From positions 8,742,001 to 8,806,000 of the forward strand of contig NZ_CP016793.1 in the NCBI RefSeq assembly GCF_001701025.1: DNA of 64,000 nt, given 5' to 3'. Source of the DNA: Lentzea guizhouensis (GTDB taxonomy: Bacteria > Actinomycetota > Actinomycetes > Mycobacteriales > Pseudonocardiaceae). Each line of letters begins with the position of its first letter. The first letter of the stretch is position 1. The notes below the pieces were generated by a model that saw only the letters and a list, made by a program, of their open reading frames with translations, was not told where the DNA came from and searched no databases. A program made the translations under genes and the position numbers. Below are positions 1 through 8,139 of this stretch, one piece after another.

Positions 1-337
1 GGGAGACCTTGGCCAGGTGCCCGTGCCGCGGTTCGGGCGCGGCGGACACGGTCCCGCCGGCCAGGTGCCCGATGATCTGGTGGCCGAGGCAGACCCCGAG
101 CACCGGCACCGTGGTGCGGCGCAGCAGCTCCCCGACGTGACCGATGTCGCGGGAGTTCTGCGGCCGGCCGGGACCGGGCGAGACGACGACGTTGTCGAAC
201 TCCTCCAGCCGCAGGTCGAGCAGCGCCGGGTCGTCGTTGACCACCACCACCGGTTCCCGGCCGTTGATCTCGGCGATCAGCTGGAACAGGTTGAAGGTGT
301 ACGAGTCGTAGTTGTCCACCAGCAGTGTGCGCATCAT
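1..337 (-). CDS. pabA: Aminodeoxychorismate synthase, glutamine amidotransferase part (partial)
   Basis: This is the N-terminal 112 residues of a class I glutamine amidotransferase; the gene runs off the left edge of the window. It opens with LLVDNYDSYTFNLFQL, then SPGPGRP and the nucleophile loop VLGVCLGHQIIG, whose Cys releases ammonia from glutamine. The pattern NDDPALLDL...FDNVVVSPGPGRP resembles the fused PabAB enzymes of actinomycetes that make 4-amino-4-deoxychorismate, the precursor of p-aminobenzoate. The ATG overlaps the TGA of the upstream N-acetyltransferase gene (ATGA), so the two are probably translationally coupled; a second ATG follows immediately. Anthranilate synthase component II is the main alternative. 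Only the missing C-terminal or PabB part would settle the substrate. Confidence 0.85.
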   Translation of the reverse strand, partial: MMRTLLVDNYDSYTFNLFQLIAEINGREPVVVVNDDPALLDLRLEEFDNVVVSPGPGRPQNSRDIGHVGELLRRTTVPVLGVCLGHQIIGHLAGGTVSAAPEPRHGHLAKVS

Positions 338-1164
338 GGCCCGGCCAAGGTTTTCCTGAGGGTCTGGACGTCGCCCGGCTCCAGGGTGATCCCGAAGACC
401 TCCTCGGGGGCGGACAGCGCCTCCGTCTCGTCGAGCTCGCGGACCACCGGCGGCTCGCCCGGCCTGAGCTCGGTCAGCGCGGTGCCGACGAGGAGGTGCC
501 TGACCTCGGGCCGGGTGCGCTGCAGGACCATCCGCTTGTTGAACGGTGAGCGCGGGTGCGTGAGGCAGAAGTGGTTGAGCAGCTCGAAGTCCGACGGGTA
601 GCGCACGTCCGTGGTGAAGCCGTAGAGCTCCACCGGTCCGTCCGGCCGCAGCAACCGCAGCACGTGCTCACCGCTCGGCTCACGCACGAGGTCGAACGAC
701 CAGTCGCCGTCCAGCCGCGCGTTCTCCGCGAACCGGATCGGCTCGTGCAGACCGTGGGCACCGAAGCTCACGTCGTGCAACCAGCGCTCGCCGTCCAGCT
801 CCACCAGCAACGCCACGTGCAGCGCCGGGCCGAACTTGTCGCCGGTGCGGATCCGCGTCCGGCCGGCGAACGCCGTGAACGTGAACCCGATGCGGTCCAG
901 CACGGCCGCCGTCAGCACGACCTGTTCCAGGCACCAGCCGCCGCGGCCCTGCCGCACGATCTTGTCCTGGACGCTGTCCAGGTCGATCGGCACCTCGGTG
1001 CGCCCGAGCAGCGCGTCGAGGTTGTCGAACGCGATCGCGCCGACGTGGGCGGTGTGCAGGCGCCGCAACGTGGACAGGTCCGGCGCCACATCACCCCGGA
1101 CGCCCACACGCCTCAGGTACGCGTCGAGGTCGACGCCGTCTCCTCGCCACATCGAACCGCTCAT
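334..1164 (-). CDS. Arylamine N-acetyltransferase-family enzyme
   Basis: A 276-residue protein of normal length for arylamine N-acetyltransferases. The Cys-His-Asp triad is visible: Cys78 in RGGWCLE, His116 in ALHVALLV and Asp131 in HDVSFG. Family members acetylate aromatic amines from acetyl-CoA; biosynthetic-cluster relatives act as amide synthases, such as RifF in ansamycins and PtmC in platensimycin. Its place between a UbiA prenyltransferase and an aminodeoxychorismate synthase suggests an aminobenzoate-type amine as substrate (inference). The ATG overlaps the UbiA stop codon by ATGA, and its own TGA overlaps the start of the amidotransferase gene, so three genes are coupled. All catalytic residues are present. 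Confidence 0.9.
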   Translation of the reverse strand: MSGSMWRGDGVDLDAYLRRVGVRGDVAPDLSTLRRLHTAHVGAIAFDNLDALLGRTEVPIDLDSVQDKIVRQGRGGWCLEQVVLTAAVLDRIGFTFTAFAGRTRIRTGDKFGPALHVALLVELDGERWLHDVSFGAHGLHEPIRFAENARLDGDWSFDLVREPSGEHVLRLLRPDGPVELYGFTTDVRYPSDFELLNHFCLTHPRSPFNKRMVLQRTRPEVRHLLVGTALTELRPGEPPVVRELDETEALSAPEEVFGITLEPGDVQTLRKTLAGP

Positions 1165-2057
1165 GTGAACTGCCCGGCGATCACGGCCGCGAGGACGATC
1201 CAGCCGTAGTAGGTGTTGGCGACGAACGCGTCCCAGCACGCCTTCGGGTCGTCCAGGTCCACCCGGAACAGCAGGTGGCCCAGGTAGATCCCGGCGACCA
1301 CGACGACCACGTGGAACGCCCACCCGATCGGCGTCAGGGACCCGGCCCACAGCACGCCGGCGACGCTCAGCACGAGGAAGACCGACAGCCACAGCTTGGT
1401 GGCGCCGCCGAACAGCAGCGCGGACGACTTGACGCCGATCTTGCGGTCGTACTCCTTGTCCTGGTGGGAGTAGATCGCGTCGTGGATCAGGGTCCAGAAG
1501 GTCCCCGCGGCGTACAGGCCGTAGACCGCGGGCGGGTAGTCGGCGTTCCCGGTCGCGGCCGTCCAGCCGACGAACACGTACGTGCTCATCACCAGCCCGA
1601 GGAACGCCGAGGGCCAGACGAAGAAGCGCTTCATGAAGGGGTAGGCGACGATCAACGGGTAGGTGGCCAGGGCGACCAGCACCGTCTCGACGTTCGCCAG
1701 TGCGAGGACCAGCAGCGCGGCCAGGGCCTGTGCGGCCGCCCACAGGACCGCGTTGCGGACGCTGACCGTTCCCGCCGCGACCGGGCGCGACACGGTGCGG
1801 GCGACGCGGGCGTCGATCTCCTTGTCCGTGACGTCGTTGCTCGCGCAGGCGAAGCCGCGGATCAGCACCGCGGCGACGGCGATCGCCGCCACCGACAGCA
1901 GGTCCGGCTGTTTGCCGGAGGCGAAGACGACGGCCCAGAGTCCCGGCAACAGGTACAGGACGTACCCCGTCGGCCTGTCCAGGCGCATCAGCAGCAGGTA
2001 CGAGCGGACCGGGTCGGGGCTCTTCGTGACCACGCCCGCGGATATCTTGTGCAGCAT
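1161..2057 (-). CDS. UbiA-family aromatic prenyltransferase
   Basis: A 298-residue polytopic membrane protein of the UbiA superfamily. The two Asp-rich motifs that bind Mg-diphosphate are intact: NDVTDKEID at residues 74-82 and DAIYSHQDKEYD at about 193-204. The second is followed by RKIGVKS, which closely resembles 4-hydroxybenzoate polyprenyltransferases, so transfer of a prenyl chain to a benzoate-like acceptor at the membrane is more likely than the terpene-cyclase activity some UbiA relatives have. The next-door polyprenyl synthase and aminodeoxychorismate synthase would supply donor and acceptor. The start may instead be the in-frame GTG at 2072, which overlaps the P450 stop codon (GTGA). 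Confidence 0.9.
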   Translation of the reverse strand: MLHKISAGVVTKSPDPVRSYLLLMRLDRPTGYVLYLLPGLWAVVFASGKQPDLLSVAAIAVAAVLIRGFACASNDVTDKEIDARVARTVSRPVAAGTVSVRNAVLWAAAQALAALLVLALANVETVLVALATYPLIVAYPFMKRFFVWPSAFLGLVMSTYVFVGWTAATGNADYPPAVYGLYAAGTFWTLIHDAIYSHQDKEYDRKIGVKSSALLFGGATKLWLSVFLVLSVAGVLWAGSLTPIGWAFHVVVVVAGIYLGHLLFRVDLDDPKACWDAFVANTYYGWIVLAAVIAGQFT

Positions 2058-2068
2058 CAGGTTCCCAA

Positions 2069-3238
2069 TCACCAGGTCACCGGGAGTTCGACCAGCCCGC
2101 CGATCAGCGTGTCGTGGCGCAACCTCAGAGCGTCCACCCCGACGGCCAGGCGCAGGCCCGGGAAGCGCGCGACGAGCTGGGTGAGCACCACCCGCAGCTG
2201 CATCCGCGCCAGCGCCGCGCCCGCGCAGTGGTGCGCGCCGTGCCCGAACGCGAGGCTGGCCGCGGTGTCGCGGGTGACGTCGACCCGGTCGGGCTCGGCG
2301 AAGGCCGCCTCGTCGTGGTTGGCCGCGATGGTGTTCAGCAGGACGAAGTCTCCTGCCCGGATCGTGACGCCGCCGATCTCGAAGTCCGTCACCGCGTACC
2401 GGGGCATGCCGCCGTTGTGCGGGTTCGGCATCGACCGGCGCAGGGTCTCGTCCACGGCGCCGGGGATGAGACCGGGGTCGTCGCACAACGCCTGCCACTG
2501 CTCGGGTTCGGACAGCAGCAGCAGAACGCAGGTGCCGATTCGCGCCACCGTGGTCTCGTAGCCGCCAAACAACAACAACGCGGTCAGGCCGAGTACCTCG
2601 TCGTCGGTGATGCCCTCGGTCGCGACGAGGCGGGAGATCGCGTCGTCACCGGGGTTTTCGCGCTTGGCGGCGACGAGCTGCTTGCAGTAGCCGAACAACC
2701 CGCCCAGGCCCTGCTTGGCGCGCACCGGGTCCGCGACGTTCGCCGCGTCCTGGATCCACGATCCGAACCGGCCGGCGTCCTGCTGGGGAACGCCCAGCCA
2801 GTCGCACATCACCAGCACCGGCAGCTCCGTCGCCAGCACCGCGCGCAGGTCCACCGGTGGCTGCCGCGCGGCCAGCTCGTCCAGCAGCTGCGCGCACAGC
2901 TTCTCGACCTGGGGCCGCACCGCCTGCATCCGCTCCGCGGAGAAGTGCGGGTCCAGCAACGCGCGCATCCGCGGGTGGTCGGTGGCGAGATCGCCGAGCA
3001 GGGTCGCGAGCAACGCCGACCCGCCGTCCTGCGGGGCCGCGGGATCGGGGTTCGAGCGGCTGAGCCGGTCGTCGTCGAGCAGCTGCCGCACCTCGGCGTG
3101 ACCGGTGACCAGCCACGCCTGCCCACCCTGCTGGGTGCGCACCCGGTGGACGGTGCCCCGGGATTGGAGCTCGCGCATTCCTGGCGCGAGTTGCAGCACG
3201 TTCGCCTGCTCGAGAGGCAGTTGAACCGGGGTGCTCAC
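2069..3238 (-). CDS. Cytochrome P450 (cluster P450-1)
   Basis: A 389-residue soluble bacterial class I P450. The I-helix reads LLFGGYETT (oxygen-activation Glu/Thr pair), the K-helix ExxR is ETLRR, and the heme loop is FGHGAHHCAG with the thiolate ligand at about Cys338. The GTG start is supported by GGAGG six bases upstream. The gene lies between the polyprenyl synthase and the UbiA gene, with 23 and 11 bases or less to its neighbours, so it belongs to the same operon and probably oxidises the prenylated product. It would need ferredoxin and ferredoxin reductase from elsewhere, since none is encoded in this window. The substrate cannot be read from sequence. Confidence 0.92.
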   Translation of the reverse strand: MSTPVQLPLEQANVLQLAPGMRELQSRGTVHRVRTQQGGQAWLVTGHAEVRQLLDDDRLSRSNPDPAAPQDGGSALLATLLGDLATDHPRMRALLDPHFSAERMQAVRPQVEKLCAQLLDELAARQPPVDLRAVLATELPVLVMCDWLGVPQQDAGRFGSWIQDAANVADPVRAKQGLGGLFGYCKQLVAAKRENPGDDAISRLVATEGITDDEVLGLTALLLFGGYETTVARIGTCVLLLLSEPEQWQALCDDPGLIPGAVDETLRRSMPNPHNGGMPRYAVTDFEIGGVTIRAGDFVLLNTIAANHDEAAFAEPDRVDVTRDTAASLAFGHGAHHCAGAALARMQLRVVLTQLVARFPGLRLAVGVDALRLRHDTLIGGLVELPVTW

Positions 3239-3261
3239 TGACGACCTCCGGGAGTCACGGG

Positions 3262-4299
3262 TCACGCCGTGCGGTTGACGATGCGGTCGAACAAGGCGGT
3301 GAGCTCCGCGGTCGCGGCCGGGAACAGCTCGGCTCGTCCGAGGTGCTCCAGCGCCGTGTCGAGGTGACCGCGGGACGTCTTCTCGGCCGTGCGCCGGCCG
3401 CCGGACTCCTCGACGAGCCCGGCCATCTCCCGCAGGTGCGCCTCGGAGGTGCCGTCGGCCTCCCACAGCTCACGCAGCCGGTCGCTCACCGGACCGGCGG
3501 CGGAAATGCCCGCCAGCACGGGAAAGGACGGGTTGCGCCGCTGGATGTCGCCGCGCACGGGCTTGCCGGTCACCGCCGGGTCGCCCCAGATGTCCTCGAC
3601 GTCGTTGGCGATCTGGAAGGCGAGGCCCAGGTGCCGGCCGGCACCGCGCAGGGCGGCCAGGACGTGGTCGGAAGCACCCGCTCGCAGCGCGGGCGTCACG
3701 AGTGCGCACTGCAGCAGCGCGGAGGTCTTCTCCTCCACGATCCGCTCGTACTCGGCGACACCGGCGCCGGCGCCCAGCCGGACGGTGAACTCGCGGGACT
3801 GGCCGGCCAGCACCAGGCGGGTGGCTTCGGCGAACGCGCTGGAGATCTCCGCGCGGCCGGGACCGGGGTCGTCGACGACCAGCTGGATGCTGAGTGCCTG
3901 CAGGGCATCCCCGGCGAGGATGGCCAGCTCGGCGCCGAACACCTTCCACGCGGCGGGACGGCCGCGGCGCAGCTCGTCCGCGTCGATGATGTCGTCGTGG
4001 ACCAGCGTCGAGTTGTGCAACAGCTCCAGTGCCGCCGCCGGGGTCCGGACGTCCTCCGGCCGCAGGCCGAGACCCTGTGCGGCCGCGGTCATCAGCGCGG
4101 CGCGGGTCAGCTTGCCGCTCGCCGCACCGCTGGGCTCACCGCGCTCGTCGGTGAAGCCGAGGTGGTAGCAGCAGACGCGGGCCAGGGTCGGTTCCAGCGC
4201 GGAGACCTGCTGCCGCACGACGGGCAACACCGCCGACCGCACCGCCGCGGGCGAGAGGAGGGCGGCCGGCCCGGTCGACGAGGTGTCGAGTGTGCTCAT
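3262..4299 (-). CDS. E-type polyprenyl diphosphate synthase
   Basis: A 345-residue polyprenyl synthetase that condenses IPP with allylic diphosphates. The first Asp-rich motif is DDIID (102-106) in LVHDDIIDADELRRGRPA; the second is NDVED (232-236), with Asn in place of the first Asp. The start ATG has GGAGAA just upstream. It is first in the minus-strand operon, followed by P450, UbiA, N-acetyltransferase and amidotransferase genes, and would make the prenyl donor for UbiA. Chain length (geranyl, farnesyl or geranylgeranyl) cannot be assigned with confidence by eye. Transcription likely starts within the conserved regulatory block between this gene and the divergent P450-2. Confidence 0.92.
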   Translation of the reverse strand: MSTLDTSSTGPAALLSPAAVRSAVLPVVRQQVSALEPTLARVCCYHLGFTDERGEPSGAASGKLTRAALMTAAAQGLGLRPEDVRTPAAALELLHNSTLVHDDIIDADELRRGRPAAWKVFGAELAILAGDALQALSIQLVVDDPGPGRAEISSAFAEATRLVLAGQSREFTVRLGAGAGVAEYERIVEEKTSALLQCALVTPALRAGASDHVLAALRGAGRHLGLAFQIANDVEDIWGDPAVTGKPVRGDIQRRNPSFPVLAGISAAGPVSDRLRELWEADGTSEAHLREMAGLVEESGGRRTAEKTSRGHLDTALEHLGRAELFPAATAELTALFDRIVNRTA

Positions 4300-4435
4300 C
4301 GGGATTCTCCTCCGGCGGTCGCGAACTGAACACCGAGAACTCGTCGCTGCAGCGAAGGTCAATGCGCACGCAACTCCCGGTCCGCGGTGAATCTCGCGTG
4401 CTGTGCCGGGAAATCGGGCGGTGGTTCCGATCAAC

Positions 4436-4550
4436 ATCCTGCGCGACCCTCTCCGGCCGTGTCAACGACGCGGGGTGGACGCGTTCGAGTTTGGGAAAAA
4501 CCCCAAAGAGGACGGCGTAATGCCCGGACTGGACTATTCTGCGGATTGGT
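4436..4550. promoter_or_regulatory. Conserved divergent promoter/operator block, copy 1
   Basis: The 339-bp gap between the polyprenyl synthase (minus) and P450-2 (plus) holds a block found again at 7911-8027. Its core is the imperfect palindrome TTTGGGAAAAACCCCAAA (4488-4505). On the minus strand a TTGACA (4458-4463) and CAGGAT (4436-4441), 16 bp apart, resemble a sigma70-type promoter for the synthase operon. On the plus side AATGCCC (4517) and ACTATTCT (4531-4538) with GGATTGG are shared with copy 2, suggesting the promoter of P450-2. The distance from TGTCAA to the palindrome is 30 bp in both copies. The regulator that binds is unknown. I see no gene in the rest of the gap. Confidence 0.7.
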
Positions 4551-4638
4551 GGCTGCTGGGCGTACCCCGACGTGACGTGTCCCGGGCACGAGCCCAGTAA
4601 ATGCCGCGCATCGGTTCCCCGAAAGCTGGAGAGGCGAA

Positions 4639-5883
4639 ATGGCTGTATCGGCCGATTCTCCGAAATTGCGCGAAGGCAGGCCGTTCGACCCTTACGGCGC
4701 ACACCGCGACGACCCGTACTCGTTCCTGGCCGGCGTCGCGGACGCGGAGCCGGTGTTCTACGCCCCTCTGCTCGACGCGTGGTGCGTCACCCGGCGCGAG
4801 GACATGGTCGCCGTGCTGAAGGACGACCGGAGCTTCTCGGCGCGCGACCACAACCCGCGGCCCAAGGTGGCGCTGCCCGACGACGTGAGCCAGATGTTCC
4901 GCACCTGGCGCGGCGCCGGTGCCGTGGCCGTCGGCTCGCTCGACCCGCCGGAGCACGGCCGGATCCGCGAGGTCCTCAACATCGGGTTCACCCCGGCCAA
5001 GGTCAGGGCGTTCGAACCCACGATGCGGCAGATCGCGTCCGACCTCGCCGAGAAGGTCGCCGCCGACGCGGAGTTCGACTTCATCTCGGGCTTCGCCGTC
5101 CCGTACGCCCTCGAGGTGATGTGCCGGCGCCTCGGGGTTCCCGACTCCTACCTCGACCGCTGCCGGCTGTGGTCCGAGCAGCGCATCGAGCTGATGATGC
5201 TGCAGCACGACACCGATCCCGAGCTGCTCCGGGCCCACGCCCGCGGGCTGGTGGAGTTCGGCGCGTTCGCCCGCGAGCTCGCTCAGGAGCGGCTGACCTC
5301 ACCGCAGGACGACCTGATCAGCGAGCTGCTGCACGAGGGCAGGGCGGGCAACACGCTCACCGCCGCCGAGGTCGCCGTGCAGATCCCGACCCTGATCTTC
5401 GCCGGGCACATGACGTGTGCCGAGGCGCTGGGCACGATCATGTACCAGCAGCTGCGCTCCCCCGGCGGCTGGGCCGCGGTCGTCGACGGCACGATCGCCA
5501 CCCGCGACCTCGTCGAGGAGGGCCTGCGGTTCGACAGCCCGCTGGCCGGCATGTACCGGACGGCGACCAGGGACGTGGTGGTCGGCGGCGTGCACCTGAG
5601 CGAGGGCACCAGGCTGCTCCTGCTGTACGGGGCGGCCGGGCGGGACAGCCGGGCCCACGCGTGCCCGGCCGCGTTCAGCCCCGGCAGCGGTTCCGCCTCG
5701 CACCTGGCGTTCGGGCACGGCATCCACTTCTGCCTCGGCGCCGGGTTCGCCCGCGGAGCTGGAGGTCGCGGTGCAGGCCGTCGCGGCCAGGATGCCGGGT
5801 TGGCGCTGGCGCCGGGCCTGCCGCCGCGGCACCGGCCGGTGTTCCCGCTGCGCGCGTTGACGGAGCTGCAGGTTCGGCAGTGA
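4639..5883 (+). CDS. Cytochrome P450 (cluster P450-2), C-terminus apparently double-frameshifted
   Basis: A 414-residue P450 with ExxR (EEGLRF) and heme loop FGHGIHFCLG (Cys about 365). GGAGAGG precedes the ATG. Two oddities stand out. The I-helix reads FAGHMTCAEA where most bacterial P450s have AGHETT, so the acidic partner of the conserved Thr is missing. Just after the heme Cys, the expected L-helix (AELEVAVQAVAARMPGWR) is readable only in another frame from about 5755 to 5803, after which the original frame gives LAPGLPPRHRPVFPL. Two compensating indels, about 2 bp near 5755 and 1 bp near 5804, would explain this. They may be sequencing errors or real damage. It stands alone, diverging from the prenyl operon. 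Confidence 0.85.
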   Translation: MAVSADSPKLREGRPFDPYGAHRDDPYSFLAGVADAEPVFYAPLLDAWCVTRREDMVAVLKDDRSFSARDHNPRPKVALPDDVSQMFRTWRGAGAVAVGSLDPPEHGRIREVLNIGFTPAKVRAFEPTMRQIASDLAEKVAADAEFDFISGFAVPYALEVMCRRLGVPDSYLDRCRLWSEQRIELMMLQHDTDPELLRAHARGLVEFGAFARELAQERLTSPQDDLISELLHEGRAGNTLTAAEVAVQIPTLIFAGHMTCAEALGTIMYQQLRSPGGWAAVVDGTIATRDLVEEGLRFDSPLAGMYRTATRDVVVGGVHLSEGTRLLLLYGAAGRDSRAHACPAAFSPGSGSASHLAFGHGIHFCLGAGFARGAGGRGAGRRGQDAGLALAPGLPPRHRPVFPLRALTELQVRQ

Positions 5884-5886
5884 GTG

Positions 5887-5953
5887 CCGGCCGGCCCTTT
5901 GCGGGCCGGCCGGAAGCCGAAAAGGCCCGGTGAGCACTCGCTCACCGGGCCTT
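5887..5953. terminator. Two strong hairpins between convergent P450-2 and methyltransferase genes
   Basis: Two stable stem-loops fill the short gap between converging genes. The first pairs CCGGCCGGCCC (5887-5897) with GGGCCGGCCGG (5903-5913) around a five-base loop. The second pairs AAGGCCCGGTGAG (5922-5934) with CTCACCGGGCCTT (5941-5953) around a six-base loop; its AA/TT flanks suit bidirectional termination. Confidence 0.8.
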
Positions 5954-5971
5954 CGTCGCAGGAGCCGCAGG

Positions 5972-6802
5972 TCAGCCCTTGGTCGCGGTCAGGATGAGGT
6001 AACCGCTCTCCGGCGCCGCCGCGGCCCGGCGCATGTAGTCGATCAGCGAGGCGGCCTGTTCCTGGCCGACCAGCTCGGCCAGCTTGTCGAACTGGGTCTC
6101 CACGCCGTCGGCCATGAGCGCGGTGGTGCGGGCGCAGTTGTCGGTGATGTCGCGGATCTCCACGTCGACGAAACCGTTGGCGGCCAGCGACTCCCGGTAC
6201 TCGTCGATGGTGCCCAGCGACTTCACCGCGTAGTTCGCGCAGATGTGGTCCAGCACCTCGCGCCCCTCCGGGCTGACCGGGCCGCGCTCGATGACGTCCG
6301 CGATGGCGAGGCGGCCGCCGGGACGCAGGACGCGGGCGATCTCGGAGAGCACCCGGCCGCGGTCGGGCATGTGCCACATCGACTCGAACGCCCAGGCCGC
6401 GTCGAACGAGGCGTCCGGGAAGGACATGTCCATCGCGTCGGTGAACTGGAACGTGGCCTGGTCGGCGAGCCCGGCCTCGGCCGCGGCCTCGTTGGCCTGC
6501 TGCACCTGGACGTGGCTGACGGAGATGCCCACGACGTGCACGCCGGCGGTGCGGGCGAGCCGCAGCGCGGGGTGGCCGCAGCCGCAGCCGACGTCCAGCA
6601 CCCGCTGGCCGGGCTGCGCGGCCAGGCCCGAGATCATCATGTCGGTCAGCCGGTCGGTGGCGACCTCGATGGAGCTCTGGTCGTCGTCGTCGTCCCAGTA
6701 GCCGTAGTGGTAGTTGGGGCCCCAGGTGGAACCGTAGATCTGACCGATCCCGTCGTACACGTCGGCGACGTCGCCGGGGGCGGGAGACTGCTCGATCGTC
6801 AT
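5972..6802 (-). CDS. SAM-dependent methyltransferase (cluster MT-1)
   Basis: A 276-residue class I methyltransferase. The SAM-binding motif I is VLDVGCGCGHPAL (about 68-80), followed by the acidic VVGISVS segment and, at motif III, LRPGGRLAIADV. The N-terminal YGSTWGPNYHYGYWDDD stretch is common in small-molecule methyltransferases of the tocopherol and rifamycin 27-O type. It follows MT-2 on the same strand with an 88-bp gap, so the two are probably cotranscribed from the conserved block at 7911-8027. In this cluster it would O- or C-methylate the aromatic or prenyl moiety, but the acceptor is not readable. It ends against the P450-2 terminators. Confidence 0.85.
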   Translation of the reverse strand: MTIEQSPAPGDVADVYDGIGQIYGSTWGPNYHYGYWDDDDDQSSIEVATDRLTDMMISGLAAQPGQRVLDVGCGCGHPALRLARTAGVHVVGISVSHVQVQQANEAAAEAGLADQATFQFTDAMDMSFPDASFDAAWAFESMWHMPDRGRVLSEIARVLRPGGRLAIADVIERGPVSPEGREVLDHICANYAVKSLGTIDEYRESLAANGFVDVEIRDITDNCARTTALMADGVETQFDKLAELVGQEQAASLIDYMRRAAAAPESGYLILTATKG

Positions 6803-6890
6803 GGAGAACTCCGGGTGGTTGTGGAAGGGGCGGGCAGACGACGGCGCCCGGCCGGGCAACCCCGGCCGAGCGCCCGCGTGAACTGGAAGG

Positions 6891-7790
6891 TCACTTCTTC
6901 TCGAAGCGCAGGAAACCGAGCTGCAGGCCTCCCGCTCGCCATTCGGCGCCCTGCGCCTGGTTCGCCAGCAGCGAGATCCTCATCTGCCTGCGCTCGACCG
7001 CGGACAGGCTGGTGTCGTTGTCCAGCACCGCCTGCGTCCAGGCGGCGCTCTCGTCCCAGAACGGCTGGGTCTCCGCCGTGGCGTCCACCTCGTCGACCAG
7101 CTCGAAACCCGCGGCCCGCGCGGCAGCGGCGTAGTCCTGCACCGTGGCCGGCTTGCAGTAGAAGTACTCGGCCCACACGTCCGCGCCGTGCGGGCGGGTG
7201 AGGAACACCTCTTCGATGCAGACGCTGCCGCCGGGGCGGATCACGTGCGACAGGCGCTCGAACCACTGGGGGCGGTTGAAGTAGCCGCTGCTCTCGATCG
7301 CGACCGCCGCGTCGTACGGGCCGTCGTCCACGGTGAGCCGGTTCGCGTCGCACACCAGCGCCTTGACCTTGCCGTCCAGGCCGCATTCGCGCGCGAACCC
7401 CTCGACCACCGGCGCGTGTTCCGGCGCGTTGGTGACCGCGGTGACGTCGGCGCCGTACTCCTGCGCCCAGAAGAGCGAGCCGCCGCCGAGACCGCAGCCG
7501 ACGTCCAGGACCTTCCCCGACAACCGGTGTTCCGCGCCCCAGATCTTGGCCGCGTACCGCAGCAGACCCTCCTGGTGCAGCCGGATGCTGTGGCGGATGG
7601 TCTCCGCCGTGTCGTCGGCGCGCGCAGGCGTCTCGGAGTTCGGGTAGTACCCCACGTGGTAGTGGATCCGGGGGCCGGGCCCGTACTTGCGCACGAGCTT
7701 GGCCGTCTTGGCGTCGTAGTACTGGCCGACTACCCGTACCTCGTCCTGGGGGTCCAGCTCTGCCAGCGGCGTGCTTGAAAGATTTGACAC
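6891..7790 (-). CDS. SAM-dependent methyltransferase (cluster MT-2), prenyl-diphosphate C-methyltransferase-like layout
   Basis: A 299-residue class I methyltransferase with motif I VLDVGCGLGGGS at about residues 94-105. The layout around it, with QYYDAKTAKLVRKYG...HYHVGYY before motif I and TQPFWDESAAW near the end, recalls geranyl-diphosphate C-methyltransferases of 2-methylisoborneol pathways (RYWN...LYHHHYG and LPYWE). That would make a methylated prenyl donor possible here; this is inference from pattern only. GTG at 7790 is chosen because GGAGAA lies eight bases upstream; the in-frame GTG at 7796 is too close to it. First gene of a two-methyltransferase operon, divergent from ispH. Confidence 0.8.
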   Translation of the reverse strand: MSNLSSTPLAELDPQDEVRVVGQYYDAKTAKLVRKYGPGPRIHYHVGYYPNSETPARADDTAETIRHSIRLHQEGLLRYAAKIWGAEHRLSGKVLDVGCGLGGGSLFWAQEYGADVTAVTNAPEHAPVVEGFARECGLDGKVKALVCDANRLTVDDGPYDAAVAIESSGYFNRPQWFERLSHVIRPGGSVCIEEVFLTRPHGADVWAEYFYCKPATVQDYAAAARAAGFELVDEVDATAETQPFWDESAAWTQAVLDNDTSLSAVERRQMRISLLANQAQGAEWRAGGLQLGFLRFEKK

Positions 7791-7910
7791 GGTCACTTCT
7801 CCAGGGCTTCGGATTCCTGCGCAAGCAGCGACTCGTTCGAAATTCAGAGCCGCACTCGCGATCAGGAATCCTGACTCGCCCCTGAATTGGGGTGGCGGCT
7901 ATCGGATTCC

Positions 7911-8027
7911 ATCCTGGAGGACGTCCCCGGACAGTGTCAACGACGCGGCGCGAGCAGCTCCGACTTTGGGAAAAACCCCAAACGACCGCAGCACAATGCC
8001 CGTCGGGGACTATTCTCCGGATTGGGT
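7911..8027. promoter_or_regulatory. Conserved divergent promoter/operator block, copy 2
   Basis: The 349-bp gap between MT-2 (minus) and ispH (plus) repeats the block seen at 4436-4550. The palindrome TTTGGGAAAAACCCCAAA is at 7965-7982. A minus-strand TTGACA (7935-7940) and CAGGAT (7911-7916) are 18 bp apart, against 16 in copy 1. On the plus side are AATGCCC (7995) and ACTATTCT (8009-8016), then GGATTGG. The shared order and near-constant spacing argue for one regulator controlling both methyltransferases and the MEP operon together with the prenyl operon. Otherwise the gap shows no gene. Confidence 0.7.
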
Positions 8028-8139
8028 GACTGCCGTGTGCGGCACCTCGGCCGTGTTCAAGTCCGGCTGTTGCGCCGGCGCCGGCGGGACTTCCTGCGGT
8101 GCGACCCGGTTTCCACCACCGGCGCGGAACGGAGTCAGA

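Noticed and set aside
1161..2057. UbiA protein as a terpene cyclase (PtmT1-like)
   Set aside because: The second motif followed by RKIGVKS is close to 4-hydroxybenzoate prenyltransferases, and an aromatic precursor gene sits in the same operon, so prenyl transfer is favoured, though not proven.
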